Part shown: positions 11,342 to 20,482 of the stretch, in pieces
How positions within the stretch are numbered: the stretch's first letter is position 1
How the letters are laid out: each line of letters opens with the position of its first letter
Assembly: GCF_024666595.1 (NCBI RefSeq)
Contig: NZ_CP088296.1
Span: 3,834,501-3,898,500 of the forward strand
Source of the DNA: Sphingomonas sp. J315
GTDB lineage: Bacteria > Pseudomonadota > Alphaproteobacteria > Sphingomonadales > Sphingomonadaceae
Reading direction: 5' to 3'
DNA: 64,000 nt
Program-made: the position numbers and the translations under genes
The notes under the pieces: model-generated
The model's input: only the letters and a program-made list of their open reading frames with translations
The model's database searches: none
What the model was told of the DNA's origin: nothing

Positions 11342-11356
11342 TGCGAATCACTCTCA
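11342..11356. promoter_or_regulatory. Putative Fur box upstream of bfd
   Basis: The 15-mer TGCGAATCACTCTCA reads TGAGAGTGATTCGCA on the other strand and matches the 7-1-7 Fur consensus TGAGAATnATTCTCA at all but two defined positions. It sits about 37 bases before the bfd ATG, where iron repression would be expected. It could also act on the divergent secreted-protein gene. Inference from sequence only. Confidence 0.5.
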
Positions 11357-11392
11357 ATCGCCTTAGCTAGAGCGAGAGAGTGAGAGGGTCTG

Positions 11393-11563
11393 ATGGTCGT
11401 CTGCGTCTGTAACGCCATTCGTGAGAAGGATGTCCGCGCTGCGGCGCGTGACGGAGCGATCAGCGCGTGTCAGGCATATCGTGCGCTCGGTCGTCAGCCG
11501 AAATGCGGTCAGTGCGTGCCGTTCGCGCGAGCCATTATCGACGCCGAACGCGCTGCTGCGTAG
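11393..11563 (+). CDS. bfd: Bacterioferritin-associated ferredoxin (BFD-type [2Fe-2S] protein)
   Basis: A 56-residue protein starting MVVCVCNAIRE and ending IIDAERAAA. Its four cysteines, at residues 4, 6, 38 and 41, have the C-x-C-x31-C-x2-C spacing of BFD-like [2Fe-2S] domains. Bfd reduces the ferric core of bacterioferritin to release iron; bfr lies 133 bases downstream on the same strand. A purine-rich stretch (GAGAGAGTGAGAGGG) precedes the ATG as ribosome site. A Fur-like box lies just upstream, in line with induction under iron limitation. Confidence 0.88.
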   Translation: MVVCVCNAIREKDVRAAARDGAISACQAYRALGRQPKCGQCVPFARAIIDAERAAA

Positions 11564-11696
11564 CGTTCGCACCTCCGCAAACCCGCAGAAATCCGCCATT
11601 TTTTGACTGTCTGAAGCGCCCAAGTCGCGCTATACTCGCGTGCGAAAGAGATTGGTTCAGCTCCGCTGGAACAAACGAAAACGCGAAAGGTGCGAC

Positions 11697-12179
11697 ATGA
11701 AGGGCGATCCCAAGGTCATCGACTATCTGAACGAGGTGCTCAAGGGCGAGCTGACCGCGATCAATCAGTATTGGCTTCACTATCGTCTGTTCGATCACTG
11801 GGGCGTCAAGAAGCTCGCCGAGTTCGAGCGCCACGAGTCGATCGACGAGATGAAACATGCCGACATGCTGGCGGAACGCATCCTGTTCCTCGACGGCCTG
11901 CCCAATTTCCAGCTGCTCGGTCGGCTGCGCATCGGCGAGACGGTCGAAGAGGCGCTCAAGGCGGATCTCGAGCTGGAATATGAGGCGGTGGCGGTGCTCA
12001 AGGACGCGATCGAGCATTGCGAGAAGGTCCGCGACTATGGCAGCCGCGACCTGTTCCAGCGCATCCTCGACAGCGAGGAAGAGCATGTCGACACGCTCGA
12101 AACCCAGTTCGAGATGCTCGAGCGGATGGGGATCCAGAACTACATCCAGCTCAATTCCAAGGCGGAAGAGGCGGAGTAA
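11697..12179 (+). CDS. bfr: Bacterioferritin
   Basis: A 160-residue ferritin-like iron store; 24 subunits form the shell. Counting from the ATG at 11697, every canonical ligand falls at its Escherichia coli number: ferroxidase residues Glu18, Glu51, His54, Glu94, Glu127 and His130, and the haem-binding Met52. GAAAGG precedes the start. The longer frame from 11640 has no homology and is rejected. Paired with bfd upstream; the 133-base gap suggests its own promoter. Confidence 0.97.
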   Translation: MKGDPKVIDYLNEVLKGELTAINQYWLHYRLFDHWGVKKLAEFERHESIDEMKHADMLAERILFLDGLPNFQLLGRLRIGETVEEALKADLELEYEAVAVLKDAIEHCEKVRDYGSRDLFQRILDSEEEHVDTLETQFEMLERMGIQNYIQLNSKAEEAE

Positions 12180-12191
12180 CGGGTCGGGGTC

Positions 12192-12626
12192 CTACGCCCC
12201 CGGGCGACGTCCGAACATCGGGCGTCGTTCGACCAGCGGGTTCGCTTCCCGCTCCAGCAACGTCAGCGTCGCCTGGAACAACGGGCGCAACTCGACAACA
12301 TGCTTCAGCGCCTCGCTCGGCTCATAGCGATTCTCGACGCACTGGCGGGCGATCTCTTCGATCGCGGCGGCGCATTCGGCCAGCGGTTCGGCGCCGAACT
12401 GGTGCGATTCCCCCTTCAGCGTGTGTGCGGGCAGCACCATCGCGGCGGCATTGTTCGACCGCATCGCGTCCTCGATCAGTCCGACCGACTTGACGCCATC
12501 CTCCTGAAAATAGCCGAGGATTCGGACGAAATTCGCGCCAAGCTGCGTCCGGGCATGCGCGAACGCGGTCCAGTCCACCAGCCGGTCTCCATCGAGGGTC
12601 GCCAAATCAACCTCCAGCACACGCAT
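12192..12626 (-). CDS. Hpt (histidine phosphotransfer) domain protein
   Basis: A stand-alone Hpt domain of about 144 residues, taken from the ATG at 12626 (MRVLEVDLATLDGDR). The phospho-accepting His lies in PAHTLKGESHQFGA, the classic HTLKG pattern, within a four-helix bundle. Such proteins shuttle phosphate between hybrid kinases and response regulators. The frame stays open to 12749 but the upstream part is basic and non-homologous. It lies downstream of der on the same strand, with about 190 bases between. No dedicated partner is adjacent. Confidence 0.78.
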   Translation of the reverse strand: MRVLEVDLATLDGDRLVDWTAFAHARTQLGANFVRILGYFQEDGVKSVGLIEDAMRSNNAAAMVLPAHTLKGESHQFGAEPLAECAAAIEEIARQCVENRYEPSEALKHVVELRPLFQATLTLLEREANPLVERRPMFGRRPGA

Positions 12627-12815
12627 TACGTCCGGATCACAAATATGGGTAAGCTGGTAAACGTCCGGTTGACGGGAAACCGTTTTCCTAACGGGCAACC
12701 GGATAGACCATCGACCCGCAAACCCTCGCCTTTTCAGCCACCGGAACACGCGTGGACGCGGCCGCCTGCAGCGAGGTCACGGATATCCACAGGCCGTCAG
12801 CGCGGCTTGGCACCC

Positions 12816-14180
12816 TCACTCGCGATCGAACGGGTTTTTCGACGGACGCATCGTCAGCCGCACCGGCACTGCGCCGAAATCGAACTCCTTGCGCATGCTG
12901 TTGACCAGATAGCGCTCATAGCTTTTGGGCAACAGGTCGACCCGCGTACCGAACAGGATGAAGCTGGGAGGGCGCGTCTTGGCCTGGGTGACGTATCGCG
13001 GCTTGATTCGCTTGCCGCCCGGCGCGGGCGGCGGGTTTGCCTCGATCGCGCGCTCGAACCAGCGGTTGAGCTGTCCCGTGGTGATTCGTCGCGACCACGC
13101 TTCGCGCGTTTCGAACGCGACGCGAATCAGCGTGTCGAGACCCTTTCCGGTCGCCCCGGACACCGTCAGCAACGGCACGCCCTTCACCTGCGCCAGCCCC
13201 TCGTCCAGCGCGCCTTTTACGCCGTTGAACAGGCTCGACTGGTTTTCCGCCACGTCCCATTTGTTGAGCGCGATTACGAGCGCGCGGCCCTCCTGAAGCA
13301 CCTTGTCGGCGATCTTGAGATCCTGGACCTCCAGCCCCTTGGTCGCGTCGAGCAGCAGCACCACGACTTCGGCGAAATCCACCGCGCGCAATGCATCGGC
13401 GACCGACAGCTTTTCCAGCTTCTCCTGAACCTTGGCGCGTTTGCGCATCCCTGCCGTGTCGATCAGCCGGATCGGCCGATCATTGCCTTCATCATCGGTC
13501 CACAGCCACTCGATCGCGATCGAGTCGCGGGTAATCCCCGCCTCAGGCCCGGTAATCAGCCGTTCCTGACCCAGGATCTTGTTGATGAGGGTCGATTTAC
13601 CGGCGTTCGGGCGCCCGACCACGGCCAGCTTGAGCGGCGCGTCGGGAGAATCATCCTCCTCTTCCTCGAACGCATCTTCCTCGCGGTCGATATAGGGCTG
13701 AAGCGCCTCGAAAAGGTCGGCGATCCCTTCGCCATGCTCGGCGGAGAATGGAACCGGGTCGCCCAGCCCCAGCGCCATCGCTTCATGGATGCCCGGCTCG
13801 GCGGCACGCCCCTCAGCCTTGTTGGCAAGCAGGACGATCGGCGCGCCGGAACTGCGCAGCCAGCGCGCGACCTCGGCATCGAGCGGGGTCACCCCCGCAC
13901 GAGCGTCGATCATGAACAGCGCGACATCCGATTCGCGCACCGCCGCCTCGGTCTGCGCGCGCATCCGCCCGGGCAGGCTGGCGGCGTCCTCATCCTCGAA
14001 TCCCGCGGTGTCGATGATCCGGAACTTGCAACCCAGCAGGTCGCCGTCCCCTTCGCGCCGGTCGCGGGTGACGCCGGGCTGATCGTCGACCAGCGCAAGG
14101 CGCTTGCCGACGAGCCGGTTGAACAGGGTCGATTTGCCGACATTGGGCCGGCCGATGATCGCTACGGTAGGAAGACGCAT
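12816..14180 (-). CDS. der: Ribosome-associated GTPase Der (EngA)
   Basis: 454 residues with two tandem Era-type GTPase domains and a C-terminal KH-like domain, needed for 50S subunit maturation. First G domain: GRPNVGKSTLFNRL, DTAG, NKAE. Second: GRPNAGKSTLINKI, DTAGMRKR, NKWD. Directly downstream of bamB (26 bases) in the order yfgM-bamB-der, as in other proteobacteria. Confidence 0.97.
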   Translation of the reverse strand: MRLPTVAIIGRPNVGKSTLFNRLVGKRLALVDDQPGVTRDRREGDGDLLGCKFRIIDTAGFEDEDAASLPGRMRAQTEAAVRESDVALFMIDARAGVTPLDAEVARWLRSSGAPIVLLANKAEGRAAEPGIHEAMALGLGDPVPFSAEHGEGIADLFEALQPYIDREEDAFEEEEDDSPDAPLKLAVVGRPNAGKSTLINKILGQERLITGPEAGITRDSIAIEWLWTDDEGNDRPIRLIDTAGMRKRAKVQEKLEKLSVADALRAVDFAEVVVLLLDATKGLEVQDLKIADKVLQEGRALVIALNKWDVAENQSSLFNGVKGALDEGLAQVKGVPLLTVSGATGKGLDTLIRVAFETREAWSRRITTGQLNRWFERAIEANPPPAPGGKRIKPRYVTQAKTRPPSFILFGTRVDLLPKSYERYLVNSMRKEFDFGAVPVRLTMRPSKNPFDRE

Positions 14181-14206
14181 CCGCGCCTCCTACCGCAACT
14201 GCCACC

Positions 14207-15529
14207 TCAGCGATAGGCGGTGATCTCGCCCTTGTCGCTCAGGACATACATCATGTTGTTCGCGACGACCGGCGCAAGGCTGATCGTGTCGCCCAGCTCG
14301 ATCATGGGACCGACGCTGCCATCTGCTGGCGACGCGGACACAAGCTCACCGCGCGTGTTGGCGAGCCACAGACGGTCGCCGGCCAGAATCGGACCGACCC
14401 AGTTGATCGGCCCCTTCTTGTCCTTCTCGTCACGCCACGCGCGCATCTGGCTGATCCAGCGGATCTTGCCGCTGCCGCGCGCGATGCAGACGAGGCGCGC
14501 ATCGTCGGTCATCACGAAGATCCACTCGCCCGCGACCCACGGGGTCGAGATGCCGGCAAAATTCTGCTCCCAGATGCGCTGGCCCGAATTCAGTTCGACC
14601 GCCGCCATGCGCTCGCCCTGCCCGACGGCATAGACGCGGCCCTGGTCGATCACCGGCTCGGCATCGATATCGACCAGGCTGGAGACCGATGTCGAGATGG
14701 TCGAGCGCGAAAGCGTGTCGCTCCACAGCGCACGCCCATTTTCGTAGCGATAGGCGTTGAGTTCGCCCGACGAGAAGCCAGCGACGATCGTCCCCTGCGC
14801 CGCGGCGGGTGCCGCCACGCCGAACACGCCCTGCGTTTCCGGAGTACCCGACTGGGTCCACACCACCGCACCATCCGTCTGTGCCAGCGCGAACAGCTGA
14901 TTGTCCTGCGACACGACATAGGCGTTGCCAAGGAACAGCGTCGGTGCGCCGCGCAGCGGGCCGCCCGGCTTCTTGCGCCACACTTCGGTGCCCGCCGCCA
15001 CGTCGATCGCGACGACATCGCCCAGCCCGTTGGTGGCGAAGGCGCGCCCGCCCTCGACGCTTACCCCGCCGCCGAACGCCGCATTGCGATTTTCCTTGTC
15101 CGACGAGGTCGCGAGCGACCAGAGCTTGCCGCCGGTGGCCGCGTCGAACGCATGGACGACCGCATCGGTATCGACGACGAACAGCTTGCCGTCCGAAACG
15201 ACCGGCGCGGCGGCAAGCCGCACACGGCCCGTTGTTCCGGCGATCCTCGCCGACCAGACCCGCACCGGTGCCTGGCCGAACGCGAGATGGCCCATCGCCT
15301 TCGCCGCATTGCCACCCGGCTGGGTCCATCCCGGATTGACCGTCGCCATCGGAAGGACAACCTGCACATCGGCGATCGTCTTGTCGGCGGTGATGCCGGA
15401 TTCACCCGCCAGGATGGGAACGCGCTGACCCAGCACCGGGGTCTTGTTGCCGCCCCCCTTGAAGATGCCGCACGCGCTCAGCGCGACCAGCGCCGTCAGC
15501 GCGACCGAAGTACGAACCGCCTTCATCAT
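14207..15529 (-). CDS. bamB: BamB, outer-membrane assembly lipoprotein (PQQ-type beta-propeller)
   Basis: 440 residues. The N-terminus MMKAVRTSVALTALVALSAC has a lipobox (LSAC), so the protein should be lipid-anchored in the outer membrane. The rest is a beta-propeller of repeated PQQ-like blades (GKLFVVDTDAVVHAFDAATG and later copies). BamB is an accessory of the BamA machine that inserts beta-barrel proteins. Its start overlaps the stop of the YfgM-like gene by four bases, and der follows. Confidence 0.92.
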   Translation of the reverse strand: MMKAVRTSVALTALVALSACGIFKGGGNKTPVLGQRVPILAGESGITADKTIADVQVVLPMATVNPGWTQPGGNAAKAMGHLAFGQAPVRVWSARIAGTTGRVRLAAAPVVSDGKLFVVDTDAVVHAFDAATGGKLWSLATSSDKENRNAAFGGGVSVEGGRAFATNGLGDVVAIDVAAGTEVWRKKPGGPLRGAPTLFLGNAYVVSQDNQLFALAQTDGAVVWTQSGTPETQGVFGVAAPAAAQGTIVAGFSSGELNAYRYENGRALWSDTLSRSTISTSVSSLVDIDAEPVIDQGRVYAVGQGERMAAVELNSGQRIWEQNFAGISTPWVAGEWIFVMTDDARLVCIARGSGKIRWISQMRAWRDEKDKKGPINWVGPILAGDRLWLANTRGELVSASPADGSVGPMIELGDTISLAPVVANNMMYVLSDKGEITAYR

Positions 15530-16242
15530 TGTGCTTTCTTGTCCTCACCCTCGTCGACGATCGCGTCGACACCCAGTACGCCGGCCATCTGAACCGCGCG
15601 TTGACGGATCGACCGCGGAACGCTCTCGTCCTTGGCGATCGCGCCATAAAGCTTGCCTGCTTCCGCGCGCTTGCCCTGCCGCAGATAGGCGCCGGCGAGC
15701 ATCTCGCCCGCGCTGCCGTACCACGGGCTGTCCTTGACCGCGAGGCCGCTCAGCCGGGCGACGACCGCGTCGGGCTTCATCGTGTCATATTCGATCATCG
15801 TCTGACGGATCAGCGCGAGATCGCGAAACTCCTGCGGCACGTCGGTATCCGCCGCGATCGCCCCCATCAGCGCCGCCGCACCTTTGAGGTCGTTCTTCTG
15901 CAGCAGCAGCGTCGCCTGGGTGAAGCGTGCGCTCGCGCTGAAGCCAGGCGTGCCGGAATCGGCCAATTCCTTCAGCGACCCTTCGGCCAGCTGCGGCTTG
16001 TTCTCGCCCAGCGCCTTGAACGCCGCAGCGAACTTGTCGCCCTCGACCGCGCGCTGCCCCTCGCTGTGGCTCTGCCAATACAGGAAGCCGCCAAATGCTA
16101 GCAGCGCGCCGACGATCGCGGCGATGATCCAGCGGCCGTAATTCTGCCAGATGTGCAACGCCTGGTCCTTGCGGAGCTCTTCGTCGACCTCACGCAGAAA
16201 GGCATCGTTGCTTTGCGGGCTCAGCGCCAAGGGGAACTCCAT
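15526..16242 (-). CDS. YfgM-like tetratricopeptide protein (SecYEG ancillary type)
   Basis: 238 residues: a cytosolic N-terminal stretch with DAFLREVDEELRKDQ, one membrane helix at about 36-57 (WIIAAIVGALLAFGGFLYW), and a periplasmic TPR-like region rich in alanine. This layout and its position before bamB-der match YfgM, an inner-membrane protein that links SecYEG to periplasmic chaperones. It is coupled to bamB by an ATGA overlap. The functional assignment rests on context and architecture. Confidence 0.82.
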   Translation of the reverse strand: MEFPLALSPQSNDAFLREVDEELRKDQALHIWQNYGRWIIAAIVGALLAFGGFLYWQSHSEGQRAVEGDKFAAAFKALGENKPQLAEGSLKELADSGTPGFSASARFTQATLLLQKNDLKGAAALMGAIAADTDVPQEFRDLALIRQTMIEYDTMKPDAVVARLSGLAVKDSPWYGSAGEMLAGAYLRQGKRAEAGKLYGAIAKDESVPRSIRQRAVQMAGVLGVDAIVDEGEDKKAQ

Positions 16243-16302
16243 CGGGAAAATCGGGGGGTGTGGCGCGGACCTTAGCCGCGCCGGACGGGAAACGAAAGCG
16301 CC

Positions 16303-17163
16303 TCAATCCTTGGGCTTATAGACCTGCTCATCACCGGGAAAACTGCGGTCGCGTACTGCCGATGCGTAGCTCTCGACCGCGGCGGAAATGCGGCCCGCCA
16401 TATCGTCGAACTTCTTGACGAAGCGCGGGGTGCGCTCGAACAGGCCCAGCATATCTTCAGTCACCAGCACCTGCCCGTCGCACTGCACCGACGCGCCGAT
16501 ACCGATCACCGGACAGGGCACCGCTGCGACAATCTCGTTCGCCAGCGTCTCGACGACGCCCTCGGCTACCAGCGCAAACGCTCCCGCCTCTGCCACGGCT
16601 TTCGCGTCGCCGATGATCTTGGCGTATTCGGCATTGCCGCGACCGCGCGCGCCATAGCCACCCAGCGCGTTTACCGCCTGGGGTGTCAGGCCGATATGGC
16701 CCATCACCGGAATGCCCCGCGCAGTGAGGAACGCGACGGTCTCGGCCATCGCCTGACCGCCCTCCAGCTTCACCGCCGCAGCCCCGGTTTCCGCCATGAT
16801 CCGCGCCGCCGATTCGAACGCCTGTTGCGGGCTCGCCTCATAGCTACCGAACGGCATGTCGATCACCACGACCGAATGATAGCTGCCCCGCACCACCGCC
16901 GCGCCATGCGCGCACATCATGTCCAGCGTCACCGACAGCGTCGACGGCAGGCCATAGATGACCTGTCCCAGGCTGTCGCCGACCAACAGCACGTCGCAAT
17001 GCGGGTCGAGCAGCTGCGCCATCCGCGCGGTGTAGGCGGTCAGCATCACCACGGGTTCCTTCCCCTTGCGCGCCTGAATCGCGGGGACCGTCAGCCGTTT
17101 CATCGGCGCCGGGGTCGGCGTCGCGCGGCTGGTGGAGGTGTCGATGGTGAAGGTCGTGGACAT
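16303..17163 (-). CDS. panB: 3-methyl-2-oxobutanoate hydroxymethyltransferase
   Basis: PanB (286 residues) transfers a hydroxymethyl group from methylene-tetrahydrofolate to ketoisovalerate, the first committed step of pantothenate and CoA synthesis. Visible motifs: [15 protein letters not shown], the metal-binding [24 protein letters not shown], and [10 protein letters not shown]. The first ~20 residues (Ser/Thr/Pro rich) are not conserved, so translation might begin at the internal Met (MKRLTVPAI). It lies 60 bases upstream of the YfgM-like gene on the same strand. Confidence 0.96.
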   Translation of the reverse strand: MSTTFTIDTSTSRATPTPAPMKRLTVPAIQARKGKEPVVMLTAYTARMAQLLDPHCDVLLVGDSLGQVIYGLPSTLSVTLDMMCAHGAAVVRGSYHSVVVIDMPFGSYEASPQQAFESAARIMAETGAAAVKLEGGQAMAETVAFLTARGIPVMGHIGLTPQAVNALGGYGARGRGNAEYAKIIGDAKAVAEAGAFALVAEGVVETLANEIVAAVPCPVIGIGASVQCDGQVLVTEDMLGLFERTPRFVKKFDDMAGRISAAVESYASAVRDRSFPGDEQVYKPKD

Positions 17164-17287
17164 GGTTGGCGCTCTAGCGGGGCCAGCGCGAGCGCGCTAG
17201 CGACCTCATTCGACATGTCAGTTCTCATTGACTAGATGTTCGTTATATATACCATTGAGTCGAATATTTCTTACATGGGAGGGGCGC

Positions 17288-17710
17288 ATGGCGTTTAGAG
17301 AGAAGATCGCATGGGTGTCGTTCCTGAGCACGGTGCTGATCTGGGGTGCGTTCTTCATCATCCTCGCCCTGACGCCGCACGCGGTGCGCGGGCTCGCGAT
17401 GCTCGGCCCGTTCATCGTCGCGACCGTGGCACAGGCGGCGGTGATGATCGCCGCAGCCACGATCTGGGCAATCAGTGCCCCGAAAGAGGCCAATGCCCCC
17501 GCCGACGAGCGCGACCGCGCGGTCGGCCGCCGTGCGACGGGATTTGCCTATTTCACCCTGATCCTTGGCGTGGTCGCAGTGATCGTCTGGCTGCACTTCG
17601 GCCTGCACGGGCCGGACACGATCTTCGCGCTCGCGGGTGCCTTCATCCTCGCCGAAGCGATCCGGTTTGGCGCAACCCTGCTCGGATACCGCCGAGGCTG
17701 GCATGGCTAG
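17288..17710 (+). CDS. Four-helix membrane protein coupled to an Xre regulator
   Basis: 140 residues from the ATG at 17288, which follows a GGGAGGGG ribosome site; the frame upstream to 17228 is ignored for that reason. Four hydrophobic segments at roughly 10-30, 38-60, 82-103 and 108-126 are separated by a charged loop (SAPKEANAPADERDRA). Unknown function. Its last eight bases overlap the start of the Xre-type gene, an arrangement typical of small regulator/membrane-protein pairs in which the helix-turn-helix protein controls the membrane partner. Confidence 0.68.
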   Translation: MAFREKIAWVSFLSTVLIWGAFFIILALTPHAVRGLAMLGPFIVATVAQAAVMIAAATIWAISAPKEANAPADERDRAVGRRATGFAYFTLILGVVAVIVWLHFGLHGPDTIFALAGAFILAEAIRFGATLLGYRRGWHG

Positions 17711-17918
17711 TCCGCCAATTGCCAATCAGATCCGAACGCTGCGCTTCATGGCAGGGGAGATGACCCAGGCCGATCTGGGCGACCGGGTCGGCGTCACCCG
17801 CCAGACGATCGCGGCGATCGAGCAGGGCAAATATTCCCCCACGCTCGAAACCGCGTTCCGCATCGCCCGCGTCTTCGACAAGCCGCTCGAGGACGTGTTC
17901 CAGTGGGAGGGGGAGTGA
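17703..17918 (+). CDS. Small Xre-family helix-turn-helix regulator
   Basis: 71 residues starting MASPPIANQIRTLRF at 17703, inside the last codons of the membrane-protein gene. The HTH_3 core reads MTQADLGDRVGVTRQTIAAIEQ followed by YSPTLETAFRIARVF and PLEDVFQW, the standard stand-alone DNA-binding form with no effector domain. Likely autoregulates the two-gene unit. A longer frame from 17637 overlaps the upstream gene and is not used. Confidence 0.88.
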   Translation: MASPPIANQIRTLRFMAGEMTQADLGDRVGVTRQTIAAIEQGKYSPTLETAFRIARVFDKPLEDVFQWEGE

Positions 17919-17928
17919 TCCCCCTCCC
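17905..17928. terminator. Hairpin at convergent gene ends
   Basis: GGGAGGGGG (17905-17913) pairs perfectly with CCCCCTCCC (17920-17928), and the flanking A-T closes a four-base loop. It overlaps the stop codon of the Xre gene and lies nine bases before the end of the convergent membrane-protein gene. It lacks a T-run, so rho-independent activity is uncertain. Confidence 0.5.
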
Positions 17929-17936
17929 GACCGGGT

Positions 17937-18371
17937 TCAGCGCAACAGCCCCTTGCCCTTCGCCATATTGGCGAACCACAGCTGGAACAGCTGCACTGCG
18001 ATGATGAAAGCGGGGAAATAGGTCGTCCACACGCCCTTCACCGCGATGATGTCGGTGGCGAGGAACATCCAGCCAAACTGGATCACTACCGCGACCACCG
18101 ATACCGCCGACAGGATCACGGCCAGTTGCCGCCGCATCAGCAGCGCGATCGCACCGAACAGCCCGCCAAGCACGGCGACGAAATAGACGATGTTCAGCCA
18201 CATTGGCAGCGATGCGTAGAGCTGCCGGTCATAGTCGGTCGCGTTCGGATCGAAATCCGGCCCCAGCACGAAGTGCATGTAAAGCGACGCGCAGCCCATC
18301 AGGCCCCACAGGATCAGCAGCACCGCGCCGACAATGAACCAGGCCGGCGCCTTTGACGTGCCTTCGGTCAT
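17937..18371 (-). CDS. Four-helix membrane protein of unknown function
   Basis: 144 residues with four strong membrane segments: ~11-33 (WFIVGAVLLILWGLMGCASL), ~58-78, ~83-104 (LAVILSAVSVVAVVIQFGWMF) and ~115-135. The loop DFDPNATDYDRQLYASLPMW, between helices 1 and 2, is the most distinctive feature. It resembles conserved sphingomonad membrane proteins often labelled sugar transporter without proof. Convergent with the Xre gene. Confidence 0.65.
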   Translation of the reverse strand: MTEGTSKAPAWFIVGAVLLILWGLMGCASLYMHFVLGPDFDPNATDYDRQLYASLPMWLNIVYFVAVLGGLFGAIALLMRRQLAVILSAVSVVAVVIQFGWMFLATDIIAVKGVWTTYFPAFIIAVQLFQLWFANMAKGKGLLR

Positions 18372-18438
18372 CTCACCCTCCCCTAAATGCTTCGATGGGG
18401 AAAGATGATCCTAAATGACGCTCTTGCCAATCATCGCG

Positions 18439-18783
18439 TTACAGCAGCGCTGCGGCCCATTGTTCCGGCTTGAACCCGACTAGCAGCCCGCCACGATACT
18501 CCACCACCGGCCGCTTGATCAGCGAGGGGTGCGCCGCCATGAGCGCCAGCGCCTTGGCCGCATCGATATCCGCCTTGTCCGCCTCATCGAGCTTGCGAAA
18601 CGTCGTGCCCGCGCGGTTGAGCAACGGCTCCCATCCCACCGTCTCGGCCCATTTCGCCAGCCGCGCCGGGTCCGCGCCTTCTTTCTTGTAGTCGTGGAAG
18701 CTGTAGGCGAGTCCATTGGCGTCCAGCCAGACCCGCGCCTTCTTGACCGTGTCGCAATTCGGAATGCCGTAGAGCGCAATCAC
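18439..18783 (-). CDS. ArsC/Spx-type reductase, YffB-like
   Basis: 114 residues from a GTG at 18783, five bases after the guaA stop; the start gives the family N-terminus VIALYGIPNCDTVKKARVWL, with the single active-site Cys in PNCDT. The C-terminal SLIKRPVVEY motif confirms the ArsC/Spx fold. The nearest characterised relatives are YffB-type glutathione-dependent reductases of unknown substrate. Probably co-transcribed with guaA. A different branch from the ArsC-like gene at 1676. Confidence 0.85.
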   Translation of the reverse strand: MIALYGIPNCDTVKKARVWLDANGLAYSFHDYKKEGADPARLAKWAETVGWEPLLNRAGTTFRKLDEADKADIDAAKALALMAAHPSLIKRPVVEYRGGLLVGFKPEQWAAALL

Positions 18784-18787
18784 CGGA

Positions 18788-20344
18788 TCACTCCCACTCG
18801 ATGGTTCCGGGCGGCTTCGACGTATAGTCATAGACCACGCGGTTCACGCCCTTCACCTCGTTGACGATTCGCGTCGCGACGCGGGTCAGGAAGCTGGCGT
18901 CGAACGGATAGACGTCAGCGGTCATCCCGTCGGTACTGGTCACGGCGCGCAGGCCGCACACCGACTCATAGGTCCGCCCGTCGCCCATCACGCCGACCGT
19001 CTTGACCGGGAGCAGCACCGCGAACGCCTGCCAGATTGCATCGTACAGGCCCGCGTTGCGGATTTCCTCCAGATACACCGCATCCGCCTTGCGCAGGATA
19101 TCGCAGCGTTCCTTGGTCACCTCGCCGGGGATGCGGATGGCAAGGCCGGGGCCGGGAAACGGGTGACGCCCGACAAAGATATCGGGCAGCCCCAGCTCGC
19201 GGCCGAGCGCGCGGACCTCGTCCTTGAACAGCTCGCGCAGCGGTTCGACCAGCTGCATGTTCATCCGTTCGGGCAGGCCGCCGACATTGTGGTGGCTCTT
19301 GATCGTCACCGATGGGCCGCCGGTAAAGCTGACGCTCTCGATCACGTCGGGGTAAAGTGTTCCCTGTGCCAGAAACTCCGCGCCGCCAATTTTTTTCGCT
19401 TCGGCTTCAAAGACATCGATAAACGTCTTGCCGATGAACTTGCGCTTGGCCTCCGGATCGGTGACGCCGGCGAGGCCGTTGAGGAACAATGTCTCCGCGT
19501 TCACATGGACCAGCGGGATGTTGTAATGTCCGCGGAACAGCGACACGACCTGGTCCGCCTCGCCGCTGCGCATCAGACCGTGATCGACGAAGACGCAGGT
19601 CAGCTGCTCGCCGATCGCCTCGTGGATCAGCACCGCCGCGACCGCCGAGTCCACGCCGCCCGACAGGCCACAGATCACCTTTCCGCTGCCCACCTGCTTG
19701 CGGATTTCGGCAATCTTGGTCTGGCGGAACTCCGCCATCGTCCAGTCGCCCTTCAGCCCGCAGACATGGCGCACGAAATTGGCGATCAGCCCTCCACCGT
19801 CCGGCGTGTGGACCACCTCGGGGTGAAACTGCATCGCATAGTAACGCCGGCTGTCGTCGGCGATCACCGCGAACGGCGCGCCGGGGCTGGCGGCCACCGG
19901 GCGGAAGCCGGGGGCGAGGTCGGTTACCTTGTCGCCATGGCTCATCCACACCTGATGCGTCTCGCCTTCGACCCACAGCCCGTCGAACAGCGCGCAACGA
20001 TCGGCGATGTCGATGAACGCCCGGCCGAACTCGCCGCTGTCGCCCAGTTGCACGCGCCCGCCCAGCTGGTGCATCATCACCTGCTGGCCGTAACAAATGC
20101 CCAGCACCGGCAGGCCGCTGTCGAAGATTGCATCGGGGACGCGGGGCGACCCCTCCTCCAGCACCGATGCGGGCGATCCCGACAGGATGACGCCGCCCGG
20201 CTTCATCCGCTCAAACGCCTCTGCGGCGGAGTTGAAGGGGGCGATTTCGCTATAGACGCCCGCTTCGCGCACGCGGCGCGCGATCAGCTGGGTCACCTGG
20301 CTGCCGAAATCGACGATGAGGATGGATTCGCCGGGCTGTGTCAT
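18788..20344 (-). CDS. guaA: GMP synthase (glutamine-hydrolysing)
   Basis: 518 residues from the ATG at 20344 ([16 protein letters not shown]). The N-terminal class I amidotransferase has the catalytic Cys in GICYGQQ and the His-Glu pair in HPEV; the ATP-pyrophosphatase domain carries the P-loop SGGVDS; the C-terminal dimerisation domain ends [13 protein letters not shown]. It converts XMP to GMP with glutamine and ATP. The frame is open to 20413, but those 23 residues are not conserved. Confidence 0.97.
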   Translation of the reverse strand: MTQPGESILIVDFGSQVTQLIARRVREAGVYSEIAPFNSAAEAFERMKPGGVILSGSPASVLEEGSPRVPDAIFDSGLPVLGICYGQQVMMHQLGGRVQLGDSGEFGRAFIDIADRCALFDGLWVEGETHQVWMSHGDKVTDLAPGFRPVAASPGAPFAVIADDSRRYYAMQFHPEVVHTPDGGGLIANFVRHVCGLKGDWTMAEFRQTKIAEIRKQVGSGKVICGLSGGVDSAVAAVLIHEAIGEQLTCVFVDHGLMRSGEADQVVSLFRGHYNIPLVHVNAETLFLNGLAGVTDPEAKRKFIGKTFIDVFEAEAKKIGGAEFLAQGTLYPDVIESVSFTGGPSVTIKSHHNVGGLPERMNMQLVEPLRELFKDEVRALGRELGLPDIFVGRHPFPGPGLAIRIPGEVTKERCDILRKADAVYLEEIRNAGLYDAIWQAFAVLLPVKTVGVMGDGRTYESVCGLRAVTSTDGMTADVYPFDASFLTRVATRIVNEVKGVNRVVYDYTSKPPGTIEWE

Positions 20345-20448
20345 GGCGAGCCGATAGGCAGGGACGGCGGGAGTGTAAAGGCGTCGGCCCACCTCGGGAA
20401 CCATTTCGCGCACTGCGGATTCCTCGCGCCGGCATGGTCACCGCGTCC

Positions 20449-20454
20449 TTAACC
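20449..20454 (+). promoter_or_regulatory. Possible CtrA half-site (TTAACC)
   Basis: TTAACC, 34 bases before the start of the CHAP-domain gene. CtrA half-sites of alphaproteobacteria contain TTAACC, a rare hexamer in GC-rich DNA. A single half-site is weak evidence. Confidence 0.3.
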
Positions 20455-20482
20455 GCACCCGCAAAGCATTCGGAAGCGCAGC

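Noticed and set aside
11602-11637. TTGACT and TATACT as a sigma-70 type promoter ahead of bfr
   Set aside because: The spacer is 22 bases, well outside the usual 16-18, so I do not call it.
12300-14216. Long open frame antisense to der and the Hpt gene
   Set aside because: Covers two well-supported genes and has no recognisable domain.
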